Shown here in pieces: positions 52,874 to 61,864 of a stretch of DNA of 64,000 nucleotides. The stretch lies in contig CALKGE010000001.1 in NCBI GenBank assembly GCA_938084685.1, positions 1,116,001 through 1,180,000 of the forward strand, read 5' to 3'. The notes under the pieces are model-generated. The model searched no databases, had not been told where the DNA came from, and saw only the letters and a program-made list of their open reading frames with translations. The DNA is from an uncultured Pirellulaceae bacterium. Its GTDB lineage: Bacteria; Planctomycetota; Planctomycetia; Pirellulales; Pirellulaceae. Position 1 is the first letter of the stretch. The number at the start of each line of letters is the position of its first letter. Position numbers and translations under genes: made by a program.

Positions 52874-54157
52874 CTACTTCGAACCGATGTCACCGTTTTC
52901 AATGCGATAGAGATGCTTCTCTGTTCTTATGAAAAATGCTTTCTCTGCCACTGCAGGTGTGGCCACAAGAATGTCCTCAGTCAATTTGTTTTCATGAGTG
53001 ATCTTGAATTCACGTCCTGGCTGCAGGATGTACGAGGTTGCATCTTCATTGAATACGTAGATGCGGCCGTTGGCATAAATCGGTGACGCTGAATAAGCTC
53101 CTGGAAGTCTGGCCTTCCAAACCTGCTGGCCCGACTTGGCATCAAGGCACGTGATGATGCCCAAGCGGTTGATCAAGTACAACAGGTTATCTACAAGCAA
53201 AGGTGAACAACGGGGAGGCATGGCTGCAACATTTTTCCAGACAATGTGGCTGGCGGTCACATCTCCCTGGCCACCTAATCGAATTGCCCAGAGTTCAGGG
53301 TTATCCCGATCGACAGTCGTATACAACAGACCATGGCCAGCCACAGGCCGAGGAGCGTTTGAGAAACCGTGATGCCTGATTTTCCATAGTTCCTTACCTG
53401 TTTCAGGGTTATAAGCGTAGCAGCCCATCGCTCCGTTACTCACCAATTGCAATTGCCCGTCATGTTCAACCAGACTGGGCATGCTGTACGCTTTTCGTTT
53501 GTGGACAGGAACCTCGGAAAAGTCAGCGGAACGTTCTGTTTTCCATTCCGTTTGCCCCGTCTCCTTGTCGAGTGCGATGACATACTGGACGTCGCGTCCG
53601 TCGACGTTGACGATAAACAGATCGCCAAAGAGCATCGGTGAGCTGGCCGGTCCTGCGCCGTCTTCATGGTCACATTTCAAATCCCGCCTGGTCCAGACTA
53701 CTTCTGCAGTCTTTCGATTCAGGCAGGCAGTGCCATAGGTTCCGTAGTGTACGTAGACATGTTGTGCATCGATTGCTGACGTGGGAGTGGCATAGCTGTT
53801 GTCGGCAGCAATTCGTTGTGGGTTTTCGACTTCGAAGAGTTGCTTGTCGTGGATGATTTTTCCAGAGGTTTTGTCCAGACAGACGGCATACAACTTTTTG
53901 CCGTCTAATGTGGCAGTAGTTAACCAAATCTGATTTCCCCAGATTACGGGTGATGACCAACCACGGTCATGGATGAATGTTTTCCAGACTACGTTTTTCT
54001 GTTCACTCCACCGTTCCGGTAAATCAGGGGCATCGATGTGACCGTTGCCCTGAGGTCCCCGAAATTGATCCCAGTTCGACTGGGCCGAAGCGTTGTCGAC
54101 GAATAAGAAAGTGAGCAGGATCGCAGCTAGTGAAAGATGCCGGTGAAAAAGGGACAT
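52874..54157 (-). CDS. PQQ-type beta-propeller protein
   Basis: This 427-residue secreted protein has a signal peptide (~25 residues, ending NASAQ) and PQQ-enzyme/BamB-like propeller repeats, each with a W.....G.VIWGNQIWLTTA, TGKELWKIRHHG or SGQQVWKARLPGAY pattern. Such planctomycete proteins often accompany degradation operons and probably act as scaffolds or bind quinone-like ligands; no proven activity. It is the first gene of the six-gene minus-strand run (126 bases before the DUF1592 gene) and is divergent from the sialidase gene. Confidence 0.85.
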   Translation of the reverse strand: MSLFHRHLSLAAILLTFLFVDNASAQSNWDQFRGPQGNGHIDAPDLPERWSEQKNVVWKTFIHDRGWSSPVIWGNQIWLTTATLDGKKLYAVCLDKTSGKIIHDKQLFEVENPQRIAADNSYATPTSAIDAQHVYVHYGTYGTACLNRKTAEVVWTRRDLKCDHEDGAGPASSPMLFGDLFIVNVDGRDVQYVIALDKETGQTEWKTERSADFSEVPVHKRKAYSMPSLVEHDGQLQLVSNGAMGCYAYNPETGKELWKIRHHGFSNAPRPVAGHGLLYTTVDRDNPELWAIRLGGQGDVTASHIVWKNVAAMPPRCSPLLVDNLLYLINRLGIITCLDAKSGQQVWKARLPGAYSASPIYANGRIYVFNEDATSYILQPGREFKITHENKLTEDILVATPAVAEKAFFIRTEKHLYRIENGDIGSK

Positions 54158-54392
54158 GTTTATTTTCTTGACTTCCGTGTTGAACGTTACAGAATTCCCT
54201 TATCTTATCGAACTCGGTCAGCAAATGCAGCGGATGACCTGACGGGTTAGCATTCGCTATTACAGGGATACCGCAGACTTCAAGCATGTTGATGTATTAA
54301 GACAACCAATTTAACAAACTACTAACTTGCCAAATGACTGTGATCGGATAAGGTATTTGAGTTCCCTTTATCACCGAACAACACGGGAAAAA

Positions 54393-57300
54393 ATGATGAA
54401 AGTACAACACCTCTCCGTACTTCCAATGGCCACCATACTGCTTGCCATTGGAGCAGCGACGGCACTGCCTGCTCATGCTCAAAAACCCAAAGAAAGCGTT
54501 TACGAAAGCTTTGAAACGGTAAAGTCAGGGGAGTTTAGCGAGCTGCAGACTGCTTTGGGTCAATGGCGCGCCGAATCTGGAAGTACCGTGGTAAAGCCTG
54601 GCTATTTTAAGTCCGGAAATCAATGTTTGCAGCTGACCGGTGGTGAAAAGACAAGTGTGGTACTGGATGTTAACGTTGCCGTAGATGACCGAACAGAGCT
54701 GAGCTTTTGGGCTGAACGATGGACAGCCAGAACCCCTTTTTTATTTCGTATTGAGAAAAATGCAGGAAATGGTTGGCAGGAGATCTATAACGGTGATGGC
54801 AAAGTGCGCGTGGGACGTGCGTTTCTCAATCATGTCAAAATCCCACTCGCAGATCCGCAGTTGAAACAACTCCGTTTTACCTGCAGCAGCCCACCCAATA
54901 CCGGAGTCATGCTTGATGACATCAGGATCGCTCCGGCTAAGCCTCAAAAAATTGAGAGTGTGGAAATGGTTCCCTTTACACTCCCGGCGTTGGTTGGTGC
55001 GAAAGCGAGTCCCTTGTTCAAACTGCGTATTGAGACAAGCGGGTCAGTGAACCCGGTTTCTGTGGTAGGGGTAGAGGCCAGAGTGGTTGGCACTGACGTA
55101 CTGGATTCACTGTCCATTCGACACGACAGCGGTGATTCTGTGGGTATCACATTTCCAGAAAAAGTGAACCGGTTTTTACCGTGGACGTTCAGTCCAATTG
55201 AGTTGCACGAGGGAGAAAACATCGTCTGGCTCGAAGGGCAACTCGCGGCAGATACCAGTATCGATGGTCAGATAGGAATGGCTTGTCGGGCAGTCAAGTT
55301 CTCCAATGGAGAAAGGGTAACAACTGGCATTCGAGCGACCAGGCAGCGGAAGGGAGTGGCCTTGAGGACCGGGGGGGATGACGGAGTAAATACCTATCGG
55401 ATTCCAGGATTGGCCACGACTAAGGAAGGAACGTTGATCGGAGTCTACGATGTGCGTCGCTGCAGCGGTGGTGATTTACCCGGTGATATTGATGTTGGTA
55501 TGTCGCGATCCACCGATGGAGGCCAAACATGGGAACCGATGAGGATCATCATGGATATGGGAGATGATCCAGAGTGGCACTATGACGGAATCGGTGACCC
55601 GGCTGTTTTAGTAGATGAAGGAACCGGCACAATTTGGGTGGCTGCAACCTGGAGCCACGGGAATCGCTCCTGGCGAGGCTCCGGCCCCGGATTGACTCCG
55701 GAAGAGACTGGGCAGTTGATGCTGGTCCGTAGTGACGATGATGGAGAAACCTGGTCGAAACCGATCAATATCACAGAACAGGTAAAACGTCCTGAATGGT
55801 GTTTTATTCTGCAGGGGCCTGGCAAGGGAATAACGATGCGTGATGGGACGATTGTATTTGCCGCCCAGTATCAGGATCCTCCTGAGCAAAATCGACTTCC
55901 CCACTCAACGATCATCTACTCCAAAGACCATGGAAAAACTTGGGAGGCGGGAACTGGCGCTTTTGATGATACGACGGAATCTCAGGTCGTTGAGATTGAA
56001 CGCGGCGTGCTGATGCTCAATTGCCGTTACAATCGCAAATCGACTCGAGTGGTGATGGTTACCAGAGATATGGGGAAGACCTGGCAAAAACATCCAACTT
56101 CTGAACGAGCATTAATTGAACCACGAGCCTGTATGGGCAGTCTGATCGATATCGACCGTGAAGTGGATTCGATTGAAGGAGTTACACAGAGCCTGTCCAA
56201 CTCGAAATGGCTGCTGTTTTCAAATCCGAACAGCTTGAGCGGTCGTAATCATATCACGATCAAGGCCTCTCCAGACAATGGAAGTACTTGGCCGAAACAG
56301 CATCGGTTGCTGTTGGATGAACATGGCAGTGCGGGGTATTCCTGCATGTCGATGATCGACGATAAGACGGTTGGGATTCTGTATGAAGGAAGCCAAAGTC
56401 ATATGACGTTTCAGCGGATTCCGCTCAGGGATGGTCTTGAAATCGGTGACAAGTTGGGAATACGTCTGCCCCAGCCGTTCCGAAAACGCCTTCAGCTCCC
56501 GAATGTATTCAGTGATCATATGGTCTTGCAAGCCAATAGTGTGCTGCCTGTGTTTGGGACGGCTTTGAAAGGCCAGAGAATTTTTGTGACGTTGGGCGAG
56601 GAGATGCGGGAAGCGGTGGCAGACCAGGATGGGAAATGGCGAGTGGACTTTTCCCCTCGCGATTACTCGACCGACCCGATTGAATTAAGAGTCAAAGCTG
56701 GATTGGAACTTCGAGTCATAAAAGACATTCTGATTGGAGAAGTTTGGGTTTGTGCCGGACAGTCCAATATGGAGTGGATGTTACAGCAGTCCACTAACTG
56801 GAAAACTGAACTTGCTAATGCCTCGCATCCACATCTTCGGCTGTTACATCTGGCAGGTAACGCTCGTGGTCTGCCGGGGAGTTACTCAGTAGAAGATTTG
56901 GAAAGACTCTCGCCAGAGAACTACTGTCGTGGGCAATGGGAAGTGGCGACTGAGGAGACGGCCAGGAGCTTTTCGGCAGTGGGGTGGTACTTTGGCCGAT
57001 CCCTGCAGCAGCATCTGGATGTTCCTGTCGGTTTGATTTGCCCCGCGGTAGGAGGTTCACCTACCGAAGCCTGGATTTCACGTGAGGCGTTGGAGAAGGA
57101 CCCAGAATTGAATGGTCTGGTGGCTGGCAATTGGCTGGATAATGATTTACTAAGTGAGTTTTGCCGTTCACGCGGCGAACAGAACCTGTTGGTTCCGATG
57201 CAGGCTGGCGAGTATATTCCGACAGATGAACTGGGGCCTAATCACCCTTTCAAGCCCGGGTTTATGTGGGATGCCGGGATTGAACCTCTGATTCCTTTCG

Positions 57301-57956
57301 CGATCCGAGGTGTGATCTGGTACCAGGGAGAATCTAACGCTGAACGAGCGATGAGGGTCGGGCAGCACGAACGAATATTTGTACAGATGATTGAATCGTG
57401 GCGGAAGCATTGGGAACAGGGTGACTTCCCTTTTCTATATGTGCAGTTGCCAGCTATCGATCGTCCCCATTGGCCTGAGTTCAGAGATAGTCAACGTCGA
57501 ATTCTGCAGCAGGTGCCCAACTCAGGGATGGCGATTACCATCGATACAGGAGAAAAGACCGACGTGCATCCGGCTTTGAAGAAACCGGTGGGTGAGCGAT
57601 TGGCACGTTGGGCGTTGGGGACGACCTATCGCAAAGAATCCCATGCGGACTACTCTGGCCCGCTTTTTGAATCCATGGACATCCAGGGCAATACGCTGAA
57701 ACTTTCGTTTGCGCATACTTACGATGGATTGAAGTCTGCGGACGGTCAGCCCCTGCGACACTTCGAAGTTTGTGGCGCCGATGGCGTGTTCCATCCCGCC
57801 GTCGCCCAAATAGGTTCAGATAACACGATCCTGATTTCCAGTGAACAGGTAGCCGAGCCTAAGCACGCAAGGTATGCCTGGGTACCGTTTCCTTCGCCTG
57901 AAGTTAATCTGGTCAACAGTGCTGGTTTGCCTGCTTCACCCTTTACGACAGAATAG
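54393..57956 (+). CDS. Sialidase fused to sialate O-acetylesterase, secreted
   Basis: This 1187-residue protein starts at ATG 54393 with a signal peptide (~30 residues, ending AHAQ); longer in-frame starts at 54327 are rejected. Residues ~200-320 resemble the sialidase N-terminal (BNR-associated) domain. The propeller (residues ~330-690) has the YRIP Arg motif (~335), five Asp boxes (STDGGQTW ~373, SDDDGETW ~446, SKDHGKTW ~509, TRDMGKTW ~556, SPDNGSTW ~626), EPRACMGS and GYSCMSM with the nucleophilic Tyr, and GILYE. The C-terminal domain (residues ~710-1185) is a SASA esterase with GQSNM (~788), GVIWYQGESN (~990) and DVHPALKKPVGERLA (~1056). Both sets of catalytic residues look complete, so one polypeptide could deacetylate and cleave sialic acids. 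Confidence 0.88.
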   Translation: MMKVQHLSVLPMATILLAIGAATALPAHAQKPKESVYESFETVKSGEFSELQTALGQWRAESGSTVVKPGYFKSGNQCLQLTGGEKTSVVLDVNVAVDDRTELSFWAERWTARTPFLFRIEKNAGNGWQEIYNGDGKVRVGRAFLNHVKIPLADPQLKQLRFTCSSPPNTGVMLDDIRIAPAKPQKIESVEMVPFTLPALVGAKASPLFKLRIETSGSVNPVSVVGVEARVVGTDVLDSLSIRHDSGDSVGITFPEKVNRFLPWTFSPIELHEGENIVWLEGQLAADTSIDGQIGMACRAVKFSNGERVTTGIRATRQRKGVALRTGGDDGVNTYRIPGLATTKEGTLIGVYDVRRCSGGDLPGDIDVGMSRSTDGGQTWEPMRIIMDMGDDPEWHYDGIGDPAVLVDEGTGTIWVAATWSHGNRSWRGSGPGLTPEETGQLMLVRSDDDGETWSKPINITEQVKRPEWCFILQGPGKGITMRDGTIVFAAQYQDPPEQNRLPHSTIIYSKDHGKTWEAGTGAFDDTTESQVVEIERGVLMLNCRYNRKSTRVVMVTRDMGKTWQKHPTSERALIEPRACMGSLIDIDREVDSIEGVTQSLSNSKWLLFSNPNSLSGRNHITIKASPDNGSTWPKQHRLLLDEHGSAGYSCMSMIDDKTVGILYEGSQSHMTFQRIPLRDGLEIGDKLGIRLPQPFRKRLQLPNVFSDHMVLQANSVLPVFGTALKGQRIFVTLGEEMREAVADQDGKWRVDFSPRDYSTDPIELRVKAGLELRVIKDILIGEVWVCAGQSNMEWMLQQSTNWKTELANASHPHLRLLHLAGNARGLPGSYSVEDLERLSPENYCRGQWEVATEETARSFSAVGWYFGRSLQQHLDVPVGLICPAVGGSPTEAWISREALEKDPELNGLVAGNWLDNDLLSEFCRSRGEQNLLVPMQAGEYIPTDELGPNHPFKPGFMWDAGIEPLIPFAIRGVIWYQGESNAERAMRVGQHERIFVQMIESWRKHWEQGDFPFLYVQLPAIDRPHWPEFRDSQRRILQQVPNSGMAITIDTGEKTDVHPALKKPVGERLARWALGTTYRKESHADYSGPLFESMDIQGNTLKLSFAHTYDGLKSADGQPLRHFEVCGADGVFHPAVAQIGSDNTILISSEQVAEPKHARYAWVPFPSPEVNLVNSAGLPASPFTTE

Positions 57957-57962
57957 GGTTAC

Positions 57963-58892
57963 CTACTTGTCCTGAGGTAGAAACGGGAAAAGTTCCTTTA
58001 GCTGCTGGGTTGTTGGTCGCGAGCCGTACTCACAGACCTCAAAGGCTTCTGCGTACTTTACTTTGCTTCCTGCTTCCACACCGTAGAGTCTGATGAGTTG
58101 CTCACGGTACTTATTGGCTTCGTTCCCCTGGCGACGTGCCCAACGTTCATGCAACCATTCACGCCGCGCTTCAGGGTCGCTGGCCGGCGGGACAAGGGCA
58201 AGTCGTTCCGGACTTCCGCCAGCTCCCCCTTCAAAGGCTTGCGATACCAGGGCTGTCAGAGCATCCACTTTTTTGTCGAACACAGAATCCAGCGATACGA
58301 CAATATCCGGGTCAAATGGATAGGGTTTGGTAAAGCGGTCGCTGGAATAGAGGAAGACAGGATTCTTTTTGAGGTGCGGTACATCAGGGCAAAAGAATGG
58401 TACGGTCACCATAAAGGCTGCGTCCTGAACCAGAACGCCGGTGTAACGATGGTCGGGATGATAATCCCAGGGCCGATGAGAAATGACAATGTCCGCTTTC
58501 CATTCGCGGATAATCTTGCAGATCGTTTTACGATTCTCCAAAGTTGGCAATAACTCGCCATCGTGAATGTCCAACACTTTGGAATGAACTCCCAGTCGCT
58601 TTGCACATTCGGCAGACTCGGCAGTTCTCCGCTGAGCGAGTTCGCCGCCCGACATTCGCCAGTGTCCAATGTCTCCGTTGGTAACCGAGACCAGCAGGAC
58701 ATGGTGTCCGTGTTCTGCCCACAAGGCAGCCGTTCCACCTGACTTGTATTCGGCGTCATCCGGATGAGCTCCGAAGCAGACAATTCGAAGTTTTCCATCG
58801 TCGTTGGGAACTTGCAGGTCGGCACCGTTGATGACAGTATCAGTACACAAAGTGACTGCAAAGATGGCTAGTAGGATGGCAGGGTAACGCAT
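57963..58892 (-). CDS. PIG-L/LmbE family deacetylase, secreted
   Basis: This 309-residue protein has a signal peptide (~24 residues) and the PIG-L zinc motif GAHPDDAE (residues ~41-48) with the second HPDHR (residues ~150-154). The family removes N-acetyl groups from sugars such as N-acetylglucosamine. It is translated from the same transcript as the sulfatase upstream (39 bases away) and converges with the sialidase-SASA gene, which suggests a shared substrate such as a sulfated, acetylated glycan. Confidence 0.88.
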   Translation of the reverse strand: MRYPAILLAIFAVTLCTDTVINGADLQVPNDDGKLRIVCFGAHPDDAEYKSGGTAALWAEHGHHVLLVSVTNGDIGHWRMSGGELAQRRTAESAECAKRLGVHSKVLDIHDGELLPTLENRKTICKIIREWKADIVISHRPWDYHPDHRYTGVLVQDAAFMVTVPFFCPDVPHLKKNPVFLYSSDRFTKPYPFDPDIVVSLDSVFDKKVDALTALVSQAFEGGAGGSPERLALVPPASDPEARREWLHERWARRQGNEANKYREQLIRLYGVEAGSKVKYAEAFEVCEYGSRPTTQQLKELFPFLPQDK

Positions 58893-58931
58893 GGCGATTC
58901 CTCGGCGAGTTTGGAGAATGGTAAGAAGGTG

Positions 58932-60386
58932 TTATTTTTCCACGAAGCGACTGGCGGCCTGGTAGGCATTGTGTCCGGTTGAGTTTCCAGGCAGCACCTC
59001 TTCCTGTTCGGTGGGAATATGAGCTTTGTGTTGTTTGATTGTTTTGGCGTAGGAACGTTTGTTGATCACGTTGTTCCATTCATGGGGGTCGTTGCGGTGA
59101 TCATAAAATTCCTCCGAGCCGTCCAGATATTGGATATAGCGGAAATGCTCGGACCGCACAGCGAAGTTCCCTTTTCCAAAAGAGGAGATGGCGGGGTGCC
59201 CCCATGCGGCTTGCGGATCTTCTAGTAAAGGAACCAGTGAGTTACCTTCCTGAGTGTCGTCGTTCGGTAGGCCCGCTAGCTCCAGCAGGGTAGGAAACAG
59301 ATCCAGCAGTTCAGCGGGCTTGGTTGAAACCTGCCCAGCATGAAATCGTTTATCAACGACAATCAAAGGAACACGCGTACCATCCTCCCAAATCGTTCGT
59401 TTGGCCCAGCGTTGTTTTTCGCCGAGATGAAATCCGTGGTCAGAGAAAAGGACGACAATCGTATTCTCTTTATGTGGCGACCTGTCCAGAGCATCCAGAA
59501 CAATTCCCAGGCAGTGGTCGGCGAAAGCGACTGAGGCCAGATAGGATTGGACAGCATGTTCCCACTGCCCGGCGGAAACAACCCAGCTGTGTTCAGGCGA
59601 GACATGTTTTTCATTGGTCAGTGCGATTGCGTAGTCGCTGAGGTCGTCGCGGTCGTGTTGGTTGACGACTGGAAGACTGACTTCATCCCTGGGAAACAGA
59701 TCGAACCATTTCTTGGGAGCAAACATGGGAACATGAGGACGGTAGAATCCAACTCCCATAAAAAATGGCTTGTCTGAGTCCGCTGGAATTGACTTGAGTT
59801 TTCCGGCAGCCCATTGTGCGATCTTGAAATCAGGCATCAGTTCATCGCTCTCGGGAAACGCTCCCCAATCCCAGAGCGGATGACCGTGAGGTTGCGAGAT
59901 TTTTGTTTTGGGGCGTGGGCCAAAGCCGCCCATCGATCCTCCGTATTCCTGAAAAAACCGCTGGTCTCTGGTGTGGAAAATCTTTCCTGCGGCCAGCGTT
60001 TGATATCCATGTTTGGCAAAACGCTCAGGCATGGTGTCGAGGTTTTCCAGTTTCGGAGCCTGCTGCAGGTCTGGGGAAAGAAAATAAATCCCGGAAGTGT
60101 GAGGGTAACGTCCCGTCTGCATACTGGCGCGCGATGGATTGCATACGGGTGATTGGCAGTGGGCGTTGGAAAAGAGGGTCCCGCGATCAGCTAGCCGGTC
60201 AATATTGGGCGTTTTGGCCTGAGGGTGTCCACCCAGACAACCGGTCCAGTCATTGAGATCATCGATGGATATCAGCAGGACATTGGGTTTGTCAGCTGCT
60301 GAGGCAGATGGAGAGCAGTGGACGGTGATGAGAACTAGTAAGGCAAAAGCTGCGTGGGGCAGGGGGGCTCTATTCATTGTTTTCAT
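58932..60386 (-). CDS. Formylglycine-dependent sulfatase, secreted
   Basis: This 484-residue protein has a signal peptide (~31 residues, ending ASA) and the sulfatase motif CNPSRASMQTG (Cys near residue 82; C-x-P-S-R), whose Cys is converted to formylglycine. Metal-binding Asp residues appear in LISIDDLND and FSDHGFHLGE. It is close to iduronate-2-sulfatase and choline-sulfatase-like enzymes; the substrate cannot be assigned. A formylglycine-generating enzyme must exist elsewhere in the genome. It is followed by a PIG-L deacetylase in the same operon. Confidence 0.92.
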   Translation of the reverse strand: MKTMNRAPLPHAAFALLVLITVHCSPSASAADKPNVLLISIDDLNDWTGCLGGHPQAKTPNIDRLADRGTLFSNAHCQSPVCNPSRASMQTGRYPHTSGIYFLSPDLQQAPKLENLDTMPERFAKHGYQTLAAGKIFHTRDQRFFQEYGGSMGGFGPRPKTKISQPHGHPLWDWGAFPESDELMPDFKIAQWAAGKLKSIPADSDKPFFMGVGFYRPHVPMFAPKKWFDLFPRDEVSLPVVNQHDRDDLSDYAIALTNEKHVSPEHSWVVSAGQWEHAVQSYLASVAFADHCLGIVLDALDRSPHKENTIVVLFSDHGFHLGEKQRWAKRTIWEDGTRVPLIVVDKRFHAGQVSTKPAELLDLFPTLLELAGLPNDDTQEGNSLVPLLEDPQAAWGHPAISSFGKGNFAVRSEHFRYIQYLDGSEEFYDHRNDPHEWNNVINKRSYAKTIKQHKAHIPTEQEEVLPGNSTGHNAYQAASRFVEK

Positions 60387-60522
60387 TTTATGAAGAAGTG
60401 GTAATTCAATCTGTTCTGCTGGCGATACATCAATGGAATCTCAGCTGTGGACGACGAGTTCATCTTCTCGCGCATGGAAGTACCAGTCAAATATTGCCTG
60501 GGCATTCGATAACCGGGAATCT

Positions 60523-60822
60523 TTAGGTGCCGGAAGGAGAAGGATCGACAGGAACTCGATGGGGTGTGTGGCGAGTTGGGTTGCGACGCGAACCATAGAC
60601 GATAAAAAGCAGGCCGAGGAAACCGATTCCTGTTGCCATGAATCCCAGGTTCGAGTTGAAGATCATGTCTGCGGCAATCTCACCCGGCTTGGGAACTTCT
60701 GTATCTGGTTCAACGGTCATGGCCAGAGTGGTCAGACCTGATCTCATGGCGTAATTGTGATAGTTAACCAGTAACAAAGAGAGGAAGACCAGAAGTATTC
60801 CACTGATAAAAAGTTTGGGCAT
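60523..60822 (-). CDS. Small two-helix membrane protein, unknown function
   Basis: This 99-residue protein starts with MPKLFISGILLVFLSLLLVN (one helix, residues ~2-22) and has a second helix at residues ~55-75 (LGFMATGIGFLGLLFIVYGS) with a basic/proline tail. The ATG at 60820-60822 fits an N-terminal hydrophobic helix; a longer frame to 60927 is possible. No family is recognised. It lies between the sulfatase gene and the zinc-ribbon protein. Confidence 0.6.
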   Translation of the reverse strand: MPKLFISGILLVFLSLLLVNYHNYAMRSGLTTLAMTVEPDTEVPKPGEIAADMIFNSNLGFMATGIGFLGLLFIVYGSRRNPTRHTPHRVPVDPSPSGT

Positions 60823-61166
60823 GTCGCGTAATCCGATTGACCGTCGTGGGGACTCGATTCCGATGAGTTTGCATTCTATCATCTGGAGTTTCGGTAGATA
60901 CGAAACAGCTCGAACACTCGTAGGCATCCATCGGTTTTTTTGTCTGAAAATGCGCTTTGATAGGTGTTGGTATGTCGTTCGCCGTTGCTTGAATCAGAGT
61001 CGGCTTCCGGCTATTTTGAGTCAAGGAAAGTGGGTGCCTCGTCACGATGAGATGCTAGCTAAGAATGGGGAAGTATAAGAGCGAGAGGTTCAAAGAGTTC
61101 ATTCAAGTCTACTGTTCTTGCACCCCTCTATTTTTATTTCCCTGCCTGCGCTCTTTGAGTTTGGCC
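60823..61166. other. Intergenic region without recognised features
   Basis: No gene, repeat or convincing promoter is visible in this 344-base gap. Short frames on both strands do not look coding. Confidence 0.5.
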
Positions 61167-61790
61167 CTAACTAATGTCCGGACTCCGTAAGAGATCCTCC
61201 CTCCACGGATAGCGCTCAAGGTCTGGTATCGATGTTGGATCCCCACCTGATCGCAACATATGGATGAGCACTGCCGTGCCGTCTTCGAATGATGCAAGCT
61301 TCTTTAAAGTGTGTTTTTCTTCTGGGCACAAAATCATAATGTGCAAGCGTTCAGCTCTACTCCAAAAGAGCTTCAGAACTTTGCCGTTTTCGAATTTCAC
61401 ACGGATATAATTTTCTTTTACCCGGCCTAAGGAATTCCAGAACGAGACGATCTCGTCAAAATCACCTTCCAGAGGTCGGTGTTTACTTACCCCTCGGCGG
61501 GTCACCGAGTCACGAAAACTGTACTTAAAAGTAGTCGTCCCCTCCGGGAAAACATTATTATCCGTTCGTTCTTCCAGTAGGACTTCGAATAACTCGAATT
61601 TCCATACAAACAACTCAGCTCGCCAGTCACGGTAAAAAATTTTAATATATCCACACCCGCAGCCAACGGTATCAAACGGCATGGAGGGAATTATGCCATC
61701 ACACCGTTTACAGCGATAGAATAAGTCATAATCTTTTGGAACTTGCGGAGGGGATTTGTAACCAGATCCATACAATCTGTACTCTGTCAT
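61167..61790 (-). CDS. Zinc-ribbon-like protein, unknown function
   Basis: This 207-residue protein has a strong GAGGAGG Shine-Dalgarno before ATG 61790. Near the N-terminus it carries a zinc-ribbon pattern: CKRC (residues ~27-30) and CGCGY (~44-48). The rest is mixed alpha/beta with a basic middle (FSRDSVTRRGVSKHR-like) and a C-terminus ending YPWREDLLRSPDIS. No family is recognised; the style recalls small immunity-like or DUF proteins, but I cannot assign it. It follows the 22-residue-repeat gene by 74 bases on the same strand, so the two are probably one operon. Confidence 0.6.
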   Translation of the reverse strand: MTEYRLYGSGYKSPPQVPKDYDLFYRCKRCDGIIPSMPFDTVGCGCGYIKIFYRDWRAELFVWKFELFEVLLEERTDNNVFPEGTTTFKYSFRDSVTRRGVSKHRPLEGDFDEIVSFWNSLGRVKENYIRVKFENGKVLKLFWSRAERLHIMILCPEEKHTLKKLASFEDGTAVLIHMLRSGGDPTSIPDLERYPWREDLLRSPDIS

Positions 61791-61864
61791 TAGTCAACAA
61801 CCTCCTCTATATATCCATTTTGCAACAGCCATTCGGTGGTCTGCTTTCCAGCTACCTGCACCGC

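Noticed and set aside
60764-61045. Minus-strand frame of 93 codons around the small membrane-protein start
   Set aside because: No Shine-Dalgarno or recognisable pattern, and it overlaps a better frame.
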